From positions 5,784,910 to 5,848,909 of the forward strand of contig NW_020653200.1 in the NCBI RefSeq assembly GCF_003589595.1: 64,000 bases of DNA. The letters are read 5' to 3'. This stretch comes from Hyposmocoma kahamanoa. Taxonomy: Eukaryota; Arthropoda; Insecta; Lepidoptera; Cosmopterigidae. The translations under genes and the position numbers were made by a program. This document shows, piece after piece, positions 11,782 through 20,898 of this stretch. Numbering within the stretch: the first letter of the stretch is position 1; the number at the start of each line of letters is the position of its first letter. The notes beneath the pieces were generated by a model. That model did no database searches and was not told where the DNA came from. It was given only the letters and a program-made list of their open reading frames with translations.

Positions 11782-14700
11782 CGAATTGTGAACATCCTCC
11801 TTTTTTTGAAGTCGGTTAAAAATAAGACCGCGACGTCACTCAGTGCCACATGTCCGAAAGGGCGTGACAATAGGTTGGTGTGCAAATACCTATTTTTTTA
11901 TTTATGATTTACCAAGATTTGATTAGATTATTATAATCTTAGAAACGTAAGCTGGGAATACGTTAAAACTATCTATCAAACAATTACACGTAGGTAAATT
12001 CCACTTTTTTTTTACAATTAGTAAATACGGAAAAGACTATAAAATTCCTTTCATCCACCTACATAACTGTTTTTCGTAACCAGATGGACTAATCTCGATC
12101 TCCGTCCGACATCCGTCCGAAACAATTACTGTCAAATCAGTAATATTCCACAAAATTAAAAGACAAGTATCCAGTATGAATCTTTATTCGCATCACGCGT
12201 CTTTTCATTTGCTCAAGTATTGCTTATTTGGCAGTAATTGTTCCGGACGGATGTCAGACGGAGATCCCCAGAGCAGACCCCCAGTTACGAGACGATGACA
12301 ATATGATTTAACATCAAACCAAACCAAAGGAACAAACAAATATTAAATGGTCAAAAATTAAATAATCACCGTAGTAACTTGGTGCAACTAATAAAGCTAC
12401 AATCGGGCATTTTTTCATCACTAGAGTAATTAAATGGTCTAGAATCAACATACCTTGCCATATTTATTAGTAAATAAATTACTCAAATTAAATGTACTAA
12501 AATCATTGTATCCGATTGAATTTCCGCTACCTGCGCCAGTCCATACATAACAAATCCTTTGACTCTCACTTTGTATAGACGTCTGACTATTTTATACACG
12601 TGCCAGCAGAGGGATGTTGAAATTATATTTTTTATATTAATATATTGCATCTAACCTGCCTATTTTGCAACAAGTACTATAGGCGGGTGAATCTTCACTC
12701 TCAACATCTTCATTTAGCACTCCTATCTAATTAAATAAAATTTTAAAAGCAGCCAGCGCAATATTATTTAGAATATAACACGTTCTAAACTGTAAACTGC
12801 AGCTACATACCTTATTATTCAACAGAAAAGCTTCTCCATTCGCAAGGCAGAGAACTTCGGAGGGCACTGTTTACCCTTAAGCAAGTGCTGCAGTCAGACA
12901 AAGACCTGGTACATGAGTTCATCGCTAACAAAGGTCTGGACTGCCTCATGCAGGTCAGCAGCATGGCCGACCACAATTACCTCGACTACATCCTTAGGGC
13001 ACTTGGACAGGTACTACTTTGAAGTTTTGAAAAGTACTCATTATTTATCGTTTTTCTTATTATAATTGTCATATATTTATTATTATTATCTAATTATTTG
13101 TACTTGGTATGCTTGCATGTTAAGAACGTCTGTTCAGAGTCATTTCATCATCTGGCCTAATATTCAATGGAAGTATATTTTATTGAACATACGATATTGT
13201 ATTTTTAATATTTCAATTGTCACTTGTATTTTTAAGTATTATTAAATCTTGATATTCACAAACTTCATACACCCTCAGATCCTCCTCTACGTCGACGGCA
13301 TGCTTGGAGTAATGGCTCACAAACGCTGTGTCCAATGGCTATACTCTTTGATCTCAAGTAAATTTCGCCATGTCGTCAAAACCGCTCTCAAACTACTCCT
13401 CGTCTTCGTTGAATACACAGAAAAGAACTGCCTGCTCCTCATTGACGCCATTAATGCTGTAGATAGCTCTAACGGAAGGCAGCCTTGGTACAACATCATG
13501 AAGATCCTTCAAGACTTCGATGCTTCAGATACCGAGCTCCTCATTTATGCAACTACACTTATCAATAGATGTCTAAACAATGTACCAGATAGAGATACTT
13601 ATTATGACCAAGTAGATGCCCTGCAGGATCAGGGTATGGATGATATAATTCAGTTATACATGTCCAAACAAGGGACAGATTTAGATCTCTTGAGGCAATT
13701 ACAGATCTTTGAGGCGGTACTTCTTTATGAAGACGGTGACGAAAGCGGAACGGCTCTAAAGTATGTGTCATTTTGTTAAGCAGATTGTACCAACTACTAC
13801 GTATATACCCTTAAGAAATACATCACTGTTGAAAATTTATTTTTGCAGACAGTTAGATGATTCAGTAATCAATTCAGTGAGAAGGAGAAGCCTTAATCTC
13901 AGCTTGAATAATTCAGAACGAAGAAAATCTAAAAAGCAACAAATGAAAGAGAAAGGTAATATTACTTTGATCTGTTATCACTGTGAGGCTTTTTAAATTA
14001 ATTCTTATTATTACGCATGCAAAAGACTTTAATAAAATCGTTAATTTTTTTCTAATAATAGTCATGTCATAAAGCAAATATTTCTGTCTCTAGAACCCTT
14101 TTTCTGTGTTTAGTAATGAGTTTCGTGTTTGCTTCTTGACATCATTTTGCATTCACACTAACATCCTGCAGCAAAACTAGCAACCATCAGTCACACGGAG
14201 CCTGAAGTCAAACTTTCGAACCGATCCCAGTTCCTGCCATCAATTGACAACAAAAAAAACACACATAAAGAACTTAGCACTGTTTTAAAAAGAAGATCAG
14301 ATAGGTACGCCCGTCACGCGCATCATATCGTACAGCAACAAGAATTATTAAACAATTCCAATAATATTTACAACAAATTATTTGGAAATAATAATGGGAA
14401 CTACACCAGCGGCAGTTATGGAACAAATGGAAACTATTCCCATAGTACACATACAAACACCAACAACTTCCCCAGTGTCAACGTTCACGTGGATGGAACA
14501 GACCACTATAGCAACGGAACTAATGGACATCATGGCGAAGACATAATATACAATAGAACAACTTTTAATCACAACCTAGGAGATGTCTTGGAAAATGGTT
14601 TGTTCATTTTACTAACAACATGCTAATAATCATCAGAGTTTTGTCATTGCCGTCTTAACATATTTACCTACTTTATTTCTTTTCATTTATTTCTTACTTC

Positions 14701-17700
14701 ATTTCAAAATACTATAAACAGGTACACTTATAATGGCGATGGATAACTACGCCAAAACTATTAAACTGAAGAGAGTTATTTTAAAATACGTTAACCAAAG
14801 CTCATAAAGCTGAAAAGTGGAGTTAAGAGTAACTCATCTCGTTAGAGAAAGTCACTGAAACGAAATAGTTTTAATATTACAGATAAAGGTAAGCTTTATA
14901 ACATTTATTTCATTTTCAGGGAACCAAAGATATACATCTGGTCTAAAGCAACGAATCCAAAATGGAACTTTAGGACATAGTGTTAACGCAATTGATGCCT
15001 TCACAGTAATTCGACAGAAACAACTTAATCCGCCAGAGGTAAAAGATGACAGAGGGATAATTCTCAATAAAGAACATAGTATTAAAGATTTGGCACAAAG
15101 GTTAACAAGTCCTGTCAGCCCAACTACGGAAGAAAAGATGTTGAGAGTGGCCGATATGGCTGGCATTGTATCAAAAGCCAAGGAAGAGTTAGCTAAATCA
15201 CAATCTAAAGGTAATAAATAGAACAGTGCTGTAAATAGAACCTCAGACTATTCATAAACTTTTATCAATTACATTATGTCGTTAAAAATAATTATCCTTC
15301 ATATTACAGAAGTAATTAAAAGTCCGACAATAGAAATGTCCCCAAAAGTACATGAAATTAAAGTCTCAGAGAACGATCTGCATTGGGAGGAACTTAAAAA
15401 GGGTTGTTTAAACAGAGAATTTCACCTCTGTGATTTGGATTTCTCAGACTTACGACAAGACGAAGATGATGATATGGGATCACCTGCTGTAAACGCAGCG
15501 GGTATTCCACCTCCACCCCCGCCAGTGATATTCCCTGCTCTTGGAAATCCACCTCCTTTACCGAGTTGTTTCCCTCCTACACCCAAAAACAACGTCCCTG
15601 TTCCACCACCAAAACCTTCCCTATCGTCAGAATTGTCAAACGATTCCGATAGTTCAACAATAAAGAAAAACAAAAAGACAGTTAAACTGTTTTGGAGAGA
15701 AATAGTAGACAATCCTGTGCCTGTGAATATCAGATCTAAGGTCGGAGGACTAATTTGGGACGACCTACCGCAAGTCAACTTAGATACAAAAATTTTAGAA
15801 CATCTATTTGAGTCTAAGACTAACGACCTTATTATTAAAGAAGTGAGTACCTTTTTCTTCCACTTGCAAGTTACGATTCTGGAATAATTCATGTTTACTA
15901 CAAAATTTACACATTTCGTTTTCTAGAAACTTATGGAACCAAAGAGGAACTTGATATTGGACGCCAAGCGGTCCAATGCCATCAATATCGCCATGAAGAA
16001 GTTGCCGACACCTCAGACAATAAAGGCAGCTATTTTGAAAATGGACGCCACGGTGATAGGACGAGAAGGCATTGAAAAACTTCTCATAATGTTACCAACT
16101 GAAGAAGAAAAAGTAAAGATTCAGGAGGCACAGGTAATCACCTAGAGCAACATGTATTTTGTTTGTACCGGTATCTTATTGAGAAAATAAAGTATTTTTA
16201 AAGAGAAAACTACCGTGAGACTTGGACATTAACTGAACAAACAGATAAGTCACGTGTTTCAGTCGTATTTTTGCTCTATTTGTTTCGAACCAGTACGTGG
16301 TCATTAATAAGCGTGAGCTTCGCAGCGGTGACCACAACTGTATCATACATAAAGATTTACGTTTCCCTTAAACGTTACCTAAGTATTAAAAATTTTCCAG
16401 TATGCTAACCCAGATTTGCCTCTGGGTAGTGCTGAGCAATTCCTGTTGACACTAGCATCGATCAACGAATTGTCATCGCGACTCAGACTTTGGGTATTCA
16501 AATTGGATTTTGATAATCTTGAGGTACGTATTGTACTAAACACTATACTAATTTCGTTTCAAATATTCGCATTCGATTTCAAGGAATCGGTAATACTACC
16601 AGTAGGTGTATCAAGCGCGGGAGGACACATTCCAGGGTACGTCAAGCAGTGTCTGTCGAGAACGTTCTCACAGTACGTACTGTGGTTGATAGTTGACTAC
16701 ATTGTGGCCCTGATTCTGTTTTAACGTGTATACAAAGTAACTCTTAGAGAGCTGTGAAATTTTTTAAGGAATGATTCCACCTTCAAAAATGTCTTGAAAG
16801 CAGGAAATACTTACATCACCGCTTAACTCTTATTACAGAAAGAAATAGCAGAACCACTAATGGACCTTAAGCAGGGCATTGAGTTGCTGAAATTGAACAA
16901 AACATTCAAAGTGATCCTCTCAACACTGAGGTCTGTAGGCAGCTTTCTCAACGGCAGTCAGGTGAAGGGATTCCGACTAGAGTACCTTTCTAAAGTAATG
17001 GAGGTGAAGGACACTGTTCACAAACATCCACTATTGTATCACATCTGTGAAATGATCATTGAGAAGTTTCCAGATACATCTGATTTCTTTAGTGAGGCAC
17101 GTATTTCCTTAAAAAATATTTATTATAATACTCAACTCTATAACAAATTTATAGCTATATAATTTATTAAGTAATGCTCACTGATTTTGCTAACTGTTCG
17201 TTAACTTCAGGTGGGACCAGTGATTAGAGCATCAAAAGTTGACTTTGATATTCTGCGAACCAACCTCTCTAAACTAGAATCGGACTGCAAAGCGTCCTGG
17301 GACCATATGAAGCGGGTGGCGAAACATGACAGCTCGCAAATCTTTAAAACGAAGATTAACGAGTTCCTCACTGACGCAGCCGAGAGAATCATTCTTCTTG
17401 GTATCATTGAAAAAAGGGTCATGAGCAGGTAATGTATCTAATAAAGGGTTCGAAACCAAAACTGTCAAGGTCTTTCATTTCTTTTTAGTACCATTTTTAG
17501 CACAAAGTCTTTCATAGGATTAAAATTATTCTATAACCAGAATTTGAAGCTTATTTACATTATAAGGTTGTTATAAATTTACATAGTATAAATTTAACAA
17601 TTAATATCACGTAAAGTAGGTAATCACTTTCGACACCAGAACATCCATACAGAAGGTTTTTTTTTTCTCGCAAAACAGTAAAAGGCTATGCGAATTCCTA

Positions 17701-20241
17701 TCAATATTTCTTCGCATTGCGAATGTTACACCTGTAGCAATACAACCAGACACTCTACAAATACATGATTAACCACACTGCAACATCATGTGCGAAAGTA
17801 TATACTGTTCTGCAGACGCTTCTCGAAAACAAAGCTTTATGTTTGTTACAGATATAGCAAATTCTTGATGTATCTTGGAGTGCCACCAGGCGACGTAGCT
17901 AAGACAAAAGCGGCAGAATTTCTCAAGGTGATCGCAGAATTCGCATTAGAATACAGAACCACCAGGGAACGAGTGTTGCAACAGTTAGAGAAAAGGGCGA
18001 ATCATAGAGAAAGAAATAAGACCAGGGGCAAAATGATCATTGATGTGAGTATGTTTTAGTTGACAAGATAATAAATCTATCAGGAATGGTATACCCACTC
18101 AGCCAGTAGAACTGGACAAGACACTAGACGTGCACTAGACTAACACCGCGTAGTAGGTAAATACAAAAGATGCACTACGCGATGTCAAAAAACATCTCAG
18201 TATTACGCCAACTAATACAACCGCGCGGTCGCCGCGCGGAAGCCGCGTAGACCAAAGACACGCCAGACTCGCCCGAGCGCCCGGGACATTCATTTAAGTT
18301 AAAACGTAAAAGCTAAATGAATAGAGCGTATTTTGCCATGAAGATGCACGCGGTCGCTACATGCGGCGGGGGCCGCGCGGCTTAAGCGCGATGAAATTCG
18401 TGTAATAATTCGTGAATAAATGCGCCCTAAAGCGAGCATGCTTTACAAATTACTATCAATTGATAATATACATATCGAGTTCCCGCGTTTGTTACACAAA
18501 GGAAATGAAACTATTTTTTTGGATCTAAACAAAAAAAGTGGGACGCAGGTCCCTTTACAGAAAGGGCCCGTAACTAAAAATAGTTTCTTTAGCTATATAT
18601 ACAGTTAACATATAATTCTTTCGTATTTTAGTCAAGATCAATAGGTACCTACTGTCTTGAAGTGTGAAAAGAATTAAAATCTTAAATAAAAGATAAATTG
18701 AAATGAATTACCATCTAAAATATTTTAAACAGCTTATTTGAAATAAAGATAAATTTTTATTATAACTTCATCTAATCCAAGGGAAAGAAATGTAAAGGAA
18801 GCTATGATAATATTAAAATATACAGTAAAAAAGGAACATTAATTATTATACAATCGTCTTATTGCTACAATTAAATCTTAGAATTCTAGAGTGTTGTTGC
18901 GTGATTGTTGCGATGCCTAAACTAAGTAAACGAGTACCTGTATTTTAGGCATCTTATTTGTGCATACTTTCTTATTATTAAAGTTCAAAACAAATTTGCC
19001 ATATTTATTTGACAATTTCACAATACGTTGTTAATAATAAAAACGCGCACACACTCATAGCCCAGCACTAGGGAATACAAATTACGCCCAAATTCACGAG
19101 AGAAATAAATATAGGTCATATAAATATTTCTCCCGGCCTGGGAATCGAACCCGGGACTTTAGCGTGTCAGTCCAGGATGGTAACAGTTCGGCCACGGAGG
19201 CAGTTAAATAATATAATATAAAATTGTTAGTAGTTACATAAATAATTGTTATAATATGCTATTATAATTATAAAATAACTTCTAGCCAGCTTTCTGTATT
19301 ATATAGGATTTGACGGTTAAATAAAACTTACAGGTTGGTAATTATTCGGCGAAAAACGGAGACCACACAGCGGATAGAGCTTTGAAAGAATTGTTGAAGA
19401 CTGATCCAGATACAGATAGCCTTGCTGAGGGCAGACGAAAATCACAGCCAGCGACCAGCAGGAAGCTTCTTGTGAAGTGAGTATTTTCTAACGTTTTTAT
19501 TGCGTAAACCAGGGCCCTGATTTTAATTCAAATCCGAATTAATCGATCCGATCGTGTAGCTCATCCGCAATATTATACGCATCGACTCGGAAAAGACGCA
19601 CTTTCCGATCGGGAGAGGCAAACAAAATCAAGCTGATGGAGTCTGACGCCATGTGCTACCTGGTTGGAGGGCTACATAACACTTTTTTAAACAATCTAAT
19701 ATACTTTACAGCGGAGATATGTCAGCCGATGATGAAATTATAGAGAGTTTAGTGCGTTCAGCGTCATCGAAACGAATACCTATGACTCGCGAGCGCAGAA
19801 GGAACCGGATCTCAGATAAAAAGAACTGTAAGTATTTACAAACATAGAACTTACATTATAATAAAAACTAAAAAACAACATCCATACCTACGTATTTAAT
19901 ATAACTTGCTTGCGACCTGTTATTAATTTTCTAGATAAAGTACATTGCAAAAAATATTAAATACTCGCCTAGCGAATTTTCATACAACTACCAGGTATCT
20001 ACCAAAACAAAATATTTAAAAGTTGTTGCCACAAGTCTCATCTATTAGATAGGTTATACCCATGTTACACCTAGGCTTCTGCTACTGAAGAAATTTTGAA
20101 ACATGAAGTGCACTGTAACAAGTTCGTTTTGTATCACTTAGATTTATAATATCTCTAAATAATTGATATATTTTATTTACAGTGAACAGAACACTGGACG
20201 GAACACAATCTTGGCCGGGAAGAGAAAGTAGTCCGGGGTAA
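3042..20241 (+). CDS. Fhos: Fhos / FHOD-family formin, gene span (16 exons joined here, 5' partial)
   Basis: FHOD formins bind actin barbed ends and act in stress fibres, sarcomeres and cell shape. Sixteen exons join in phase to 3510 nt, giving 1169 codons plus TAA. Domain order follows human FHOD1/FHOD3: end of the GTPase-binding region, armadillo-type FH3 ([38 protein letters not shown]), an Asn-rich variable linker, FH1 proline runs near 15510-15620, FH2 (from [11 protein letters not shown] near 15672 to [10 protein letters not shown] near 18035), and a C-terminal DAD-like motif ([13 protein letters not shown] followed by a basic run). The DAD implies autoinhibition, as known for the family. 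The N-terminus is missing left of the window. An alternative first exon at 10059 gives a complete 1198-aa isoform. Assignment to FHOD rather than another formin class rests on the N-terminal and DAD matches as well as FH2. Confidence 0.96.
3282..3398 (-). repeat. Fragment of the dispersed ~290 bp repeat (family A)
   Basis: Shares AAGAGTTCGTCCAGGG and the TTCTGCCACCAAGCATTACTG block with the reverse complement of the copies at 5211-5505 and 59416-59695. Only one end of the element is present. Confidence 0.75.
3641..3745. repeat. Direct repeat copy 1
   Basis: Shares GGTACTAAATAGTACAATTT and the following ~60 bp with 3905-4016, about 264 bp downstream in the same orientation. The core holds the palindrome TACTAAATAGTA. 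Confidence 0.8.
3905..4016. repeat. Direct repeat copy 2
   Basis: Same-orientation partner of 3641-3745, diverged by scattered substitutions and small indels. Origin unknown. Confidence 0.8.
4576..4620. repeat. 18-bp stem hairpin
   Basis: ATGGTCCGAACCACAGAC (4576-4593) pairs with GTCTGTGGTTCGAACCAT (4603-4620), with one mismatch and a 9-nt TA-rich loop. No flanking gene explains it. Confidence 0.8.
4792..4840. repeat. (AT)n microsatellite
   Basis: About 24 uninterrupted TA dinucleotides. Open frames across it on both strands are repeat artefacts. Confidence 0.97.
5211..5505 (+). repeat. Dispersed ~290 bp repeat (family A), near full copy
   Basis: Shares AAGTCGTGCGCCT, AAGCGACACGCCTGT, GTTGCAGTGCCACT, AGACATAAGTTGA and GGTAAGGTGGCA blocks with 59416-59695. 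Near 5338-5381 this copy carries a local inverted repeat (AAGTCCCATGT / ACATGGGACTT). It is probably a SINE or a non-autonomous element; no tRNA-type A/B boxes were recognised. Confidence 0.85.
5788..5870. repeat. (AT)n(GT)n compound microsatellite
   Basis: A TA run followed by a GT run and then TATATGTATATAT. Non-coding. Confidence 0.95.
8402..9144 (-). other. Cluster of short ORFs, possible decayed coding sequence
   Basis: On the minus strand, 9144-8908 encodes a charged 78-aa frame (contains [18 protein letters not shown]) that looks more protein-like than its surroundings, and 8889-8704 a basic 61-aa frame ending in KKKK. Further down the same strand, the frame around 8560-8420 (contains [18 protein letters not shown]) is interrupted by stops. 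I recognise no family. It could be a decayed transposon, a pseudogene or chance frames inside the formin intron. Confidence 0.25.
10059..10255 (+). CDS. Fhos: Fhos alternative first coding exon (short isoform start)
   Basis: ATG at 10059 opens a 65-codon acidic stretch ([20 protein letters not shown] at the start, [14 protein letters not shown] at the end). It runs into a consensus donor GTGAGT at 10256 with two bases left over. That is the same phase as the upstream exon 3042-3151, so AA plus C from the exon at 10901 gives Asn, then [13 protein letters not shown]. The upstream exon and this one are therefore interchangeable. A 5' UTR acceptor may lie at about 10037 (TCTTATAG). Using this exon gives a complete 1198-aa protein lacking the family's extreme N-terminus. 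Isoforms with different N-termini are known for FHOD genes; this exon itself is my inference. Confidence 0.8.
10256..10900. other. Fhos intron, nothing further seen
   Basis: AT-rich sequence between the alternative first exon and the first shared exon. No ORF, repeat or RNA gene recognised. Confidence 0.6.
10901..10959 (+). CDS. Fhos: Fhos exon: start of FH3
   Basis: A 59-nt exon too short to stand out as an ORF. Acceptor TTCATTACAG and donor GTAAGT flank [20 protein letters not shown], matching human FHOD1 '[22 protein letters not shown]'. One base (G) is left over and joins AA of the next exon to make Glu. Confidence 0.92.
11523..11818. mobile_element. Inverted-repeat element (family B) with (AT)n core
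   Basis: Ends AACCGACTTCAAAAA and TTTTTTTGAAGTCGGTT are inverted copies. The interior shares the CATGTTTTATTGGAATCGGTTACCGG block and the CAATCGAATTGTGAAC stretch with 51386-51718. This end sequence is a familiar dispersed repeat of Lepidoptera, usually tied to a microsatellite. No transposase is present, so it is non-autonomous. Confidence 0.85.
11675..11777. repeat. (AT)n microsatellite interrupted by a 10-N gap
   Basis: TA repeats run up to and away from ten N at 11721-11730. The true length is therefore unknown. Frames spanning it are artefacts. Confidence 0.97.
12097..12266. mobile_element. Short inverted-repeat element (MITE-like), ~170 bp
   Basis: GATCTCCGTCCGACATCCGTCCGAAACAATTACTG is matched by its inverted, slightly diverged copy at the right end (CAGTAATTGTTCCGGACGG, then ATGTCAGACGGAGATC). 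Arms are about 34 bp. No coding capacity. Confidence 0.85.
12826..13010 (+). CDS. Fhos: Fhos exon: FH3 armadillo repeats
   Basis: Acceptor ATTCAACAG and donor GTACTA. Encodes [20 protein letters not shown] through [14 protein letters not shown], matching human FHOD1 '[23 protein letters not shown]...[14 protein letters not shown]'. Ends on a codon boundary. Confidence 0.95.
13279..13760 (+). CDS. Fhos: Fhos exon: FH3 core
   Basis: Encodes [39 protein letters not shown], a [10 protein letters not shown] stretch and [20 protein letters not shown]. This is near co-linear with human FHOD1 from 'LMLFVDGMLGVVAH' to 'LRTQLVLYENALKLEDGD'. Leaves AA, which joins A of the next exon. Confidence 0.97.
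13849..13955 (+). CDS. Fhos: Fhos exon: post-FH3 basic segment
   Basis: Acceptor TTTTTGCAG, donor GTAATA. Encodes [20 protein letters not shown] and an [13 protein letters not shown] basic run. Leaves one base (G). Linkers here are poorly conserved in the family, so support is mainly phase and open frame. Confidence 0.85.
14172..14597 (+). CDS. Fhos: Fhos exon: Asn/His-rich variable linker
   Basis: A 426-nt open frame between CTGCAG and donor GTTTGT. It is rich in Asn, Gly, Ser and Thr ([20 protein letters not shown] region) with no recognised domain. Phase matches both neighbours. A candidate internal donor (GATAG then GTACGC near 14305) might allow a shorter exon. Probably a disordered linker. 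Confidence 0.82.
14598..14919. other. Fhos intron, nothing further seen
   Basis: AT-rich intron of about 320 bp without recognisable features. Confidence 0.6.
14920..15210 (+). CDS. Fhos: Fhos exon: linker
   Basis: Acceptor CATTTTCAG, donor GTAATA. Encodes [20 protein letters not shown], a [16 protein letters not shown] segment and [20 protein letters not shown]. Enters with GG completing Gly and leaves G. A linker before FH1, with support from phase and a continuous frame. Confidence 0.88.
15310..15842 (+). CDS. Fhos: Fhos exon: FH1 and start of FH2
   Basis: Contains [19 protein letters not shown] (compare human FHOD1 'LSIGDLDFSDLGEDEDQDM'), then FH1 proline runs ([25 protein letters not shown]) that recruit profilin-actin. 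FH2 opens with [11 protein letters not shown] and [12 protein letters not shown]. Acceptor ATATTACAG, donor GTGAGT, ends on a codon boundary. Confidence 0.97.
15927..16133 (+). CDS. Fhos: Fhos exon: FH2
   Basis: Encodes [19 protein letters not shown] and [20 protein letters not shown], closely matching FHOD1 '[18 protein letters not shown]' and 'GIEKLLTMMPTEEERQKIEGAQ'. 69 codons, phase 0 at both ends. Confidence 0.97.
16401..16523 (+). CDS. Fhos: Fhos exon: FH2
   Basis: Encodes [20 protein letters not shown] and [16 protein letters not shown] (FHOD1 '[20 protein letters not shown]... LQLWAFKLDYDSME'). 41 codons, phase 0 at both ends, donor GTACGT. Confidence 0.97.
16524..16838. other. Fhos intron, nothing further seen
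   Basis: About 315 bp. The open frame running in from the previous exon has no family match and is intronic. Confidence 0.6.
16839..17096 (+). CDS. Fhos: Fhos exon: FH2, followed by a GC donor
   Basis: Encodes [40 protein letters not shown], and ends [10 protein letters not shown]. Family alignment puts the boundary after SE (FHOD1 'SSDLYSE' then 'IPALTRCAKVDF'). At that point the intron starts GCACGT rather than GT. 86 codons, phase 0. Confidence 0.93.
17211..17428 (+). CDS. Fhos: Fhos exon: FH2
   Basis: Acceptor TTAACTTCAG. Encodes [20 protein letters not shown] and a [20 protein letters not shown] helix. Leaves AG before GTAATG. Confidence 0.95.
17429..17851. other. Fhos intron, nothing further seen
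   Basis: About 420 bp of AT-rich intron; no repeat or gene recognised. Confidence 0.6.
17852..18044 (+). CDS. Fhos: Fhos exon: end of FH2
   Basis: AG plus A gives Arg, then [40 protein letters not shown] and [13 protein letters not shown]. Human FHOD1 has '[33 protein letters not shown]'. Donor GTGAGT. Confidence 0.97.
18481..18600. repeat. Palindromic repeat fragment related to 46427-46550 and 47680-47900
   Basis: GTTACACAAAGGAAATGAAA on the left is echoed in reverse by AAAAATAGTTTCTTT on the right. Between them lies CAGGTCCCTTTACAGAAAGG, similar to the CCTGTAAAGGGCC block of the copies near 46.4 and 47.8 kb. Confidence 0.7.
19048..19203 (-). repeat. tRNA-derived SINE, copy 1
   Basis: Minus strand head has an A-box-like TGGCCGAACTG and a perfect B box GGTTCGATTCC, followed by CGGGAG and a non-tRNA tail shared with 37428-37620 (CAAATTCACGAGAGAAATAA on the plus strand). 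The tRNA part has no good cloverleaf acceptor stem, so it is a SINE head, not a tRNA gene. Confidence 0.85.
19334..19476 (+). CDS. Fhos: Fhos exon: C-terminal tail
   Basis: Acceptor CTTACAG, donor GTGAGT. Encodes [20 protein letters not shown] and [19 protein letters not shown]. Corresponds to the variable 'DADSHASMKSLLTSRPED' part of FHOD1. Leaves AA. Confidence 0.88.
19712..19827 (+). CDS. Fhos: Fhos exon: DAD autoregulatory motif
   Basis: Encodes [18 protein letters not shown], then a basic run with RERRRNR. This is the DAD arrangement of FHOD proteins (FHOD1 'TSDEIMDLLVQSVTKSS...ARERKRSRGN'), which folds back on the N-terminal domain to silence the formin. Leaves T before GTAAGT. Confidence 0.92.
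19828..20182. other. Fhos last intron, nothing further seen
   Basis: About 355 bp; AT-rich, no features recognised. Confidence 0.6.
20183..20241 (+). CDS. Fhos: Fhos last exon with stop
   Basis: Acceptor ATTTACAG; T plus TG gives Leu, then [18 protein letters not shown] and TAA at 20239-20241. 'RRTLKSGLG' in FHOD1 sits at the same place. The total coding length from 3042 is a multiple of three, which supports the whole chain. Confidence 0.88.
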
Positions 20242-20888
20242 AGTGAACTAAATAACTAGGTAGCAAAAAATAGGATTAACAAAAACAAAGCAATTACTTA
20301 TTCTGTGACTGAAGTATAAATTCCTTACATGGTTAACTTTTGCGATTTAACGTGTTTATTTTGAAAGCCTCAATGGCACGCCACGTTGTTTACAGGAAGT
20401 GTTTGCAATATTGGCATACGTAACCATACTTATCAGATTGTATACTTCGTGATACTCCACTACATACTGTAAAGTAGCTTTTTAACTATAGTTTTACTAT
20501 ATTTGTGTGTTATTAATTGACAATGTTAATAATTAACTTTCTCTCTTTTGCAGATCAACGAATATACAACAGAGATAAGTTATTTTTAAGATAGTAATAA
20601 ATTAATTTATTCAATTTTCGATATTTTCCAGTAGAATTTCATTTCCTCACTCGTTTAAAAACTTACATAAACTTTAGTTTTTTATTTTAATCGGCTTAAA
20701 ATACTTTCATAATCACGGAAGAAAAAAACAGTGGAAGTGCCTAAGCCTCGATTACTATCACAATCGCTGTCGCCAAAACTCACACTATCTTAAACACTAT
20801 GAAATCTTGACAATGTTTGCAATTTAAAAAGAGGTAACAAATTCCGTACTGTTAACATAATTTAAACTTTAACCAAAGTTCAATGCCT

Positions 20889-20898
20889 AATAAATAAA
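20889..20898 (+). terminator. Fhos: Candidate Fhos poly(A) signal
   Basis: AATAAATAAA, about 650 nt after the formin stop. No transcript evidence; another signal could be used. Confidence 0.4.

Larger units (their letters stand above)
10960..12825. other. Fhos intron with two inverted-repeat elements
   Basis: Holds the (AT)n-cored element at 11523-11818, with the assembly gap inside it, and a short inverted-repeat element at 12097-12266. No other gene seen. Confidence 0.7.
18045..19333. other. Fhos intron with GC-rich block, fold-back fragment and SINE
   Basis: A GC-rich stretch with CGCGCGG motifs (about 18215-18400), a palindromic repeat fragment at 18481-18600 and a tRNA-derived SINE at 19048-19203. 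No exon recognised. Confidence 0.6.

Noticed and set aside
11567..11907. Tyr-Ile repeat proteins on both strands
   Set aside because: Translation of the (AT)n microsatellite across the N gap; the same applies to 4625-4980 and 5712-5957.
15422..15892. 156-aa minus-strand ORF opposite the FH1/FH2 exon
   Set aside because: Exact antisense of the formin exon; its Gly-rich run is the mirror of the proline runs.
17097..17222. GT-AG splicing with donor at 17101 and acceptor at about 17221
   Set aside because: Keeps frame but gives SEALIRASK, shorter than the family; the GC-AG option keeps the exact FHOD spacing.
19120..19203. tRNA gene
   Set aside because: Only A-box and B-box-like segments are present, no paired acceptor stem, and a shared tail with another copy marks a SINE.
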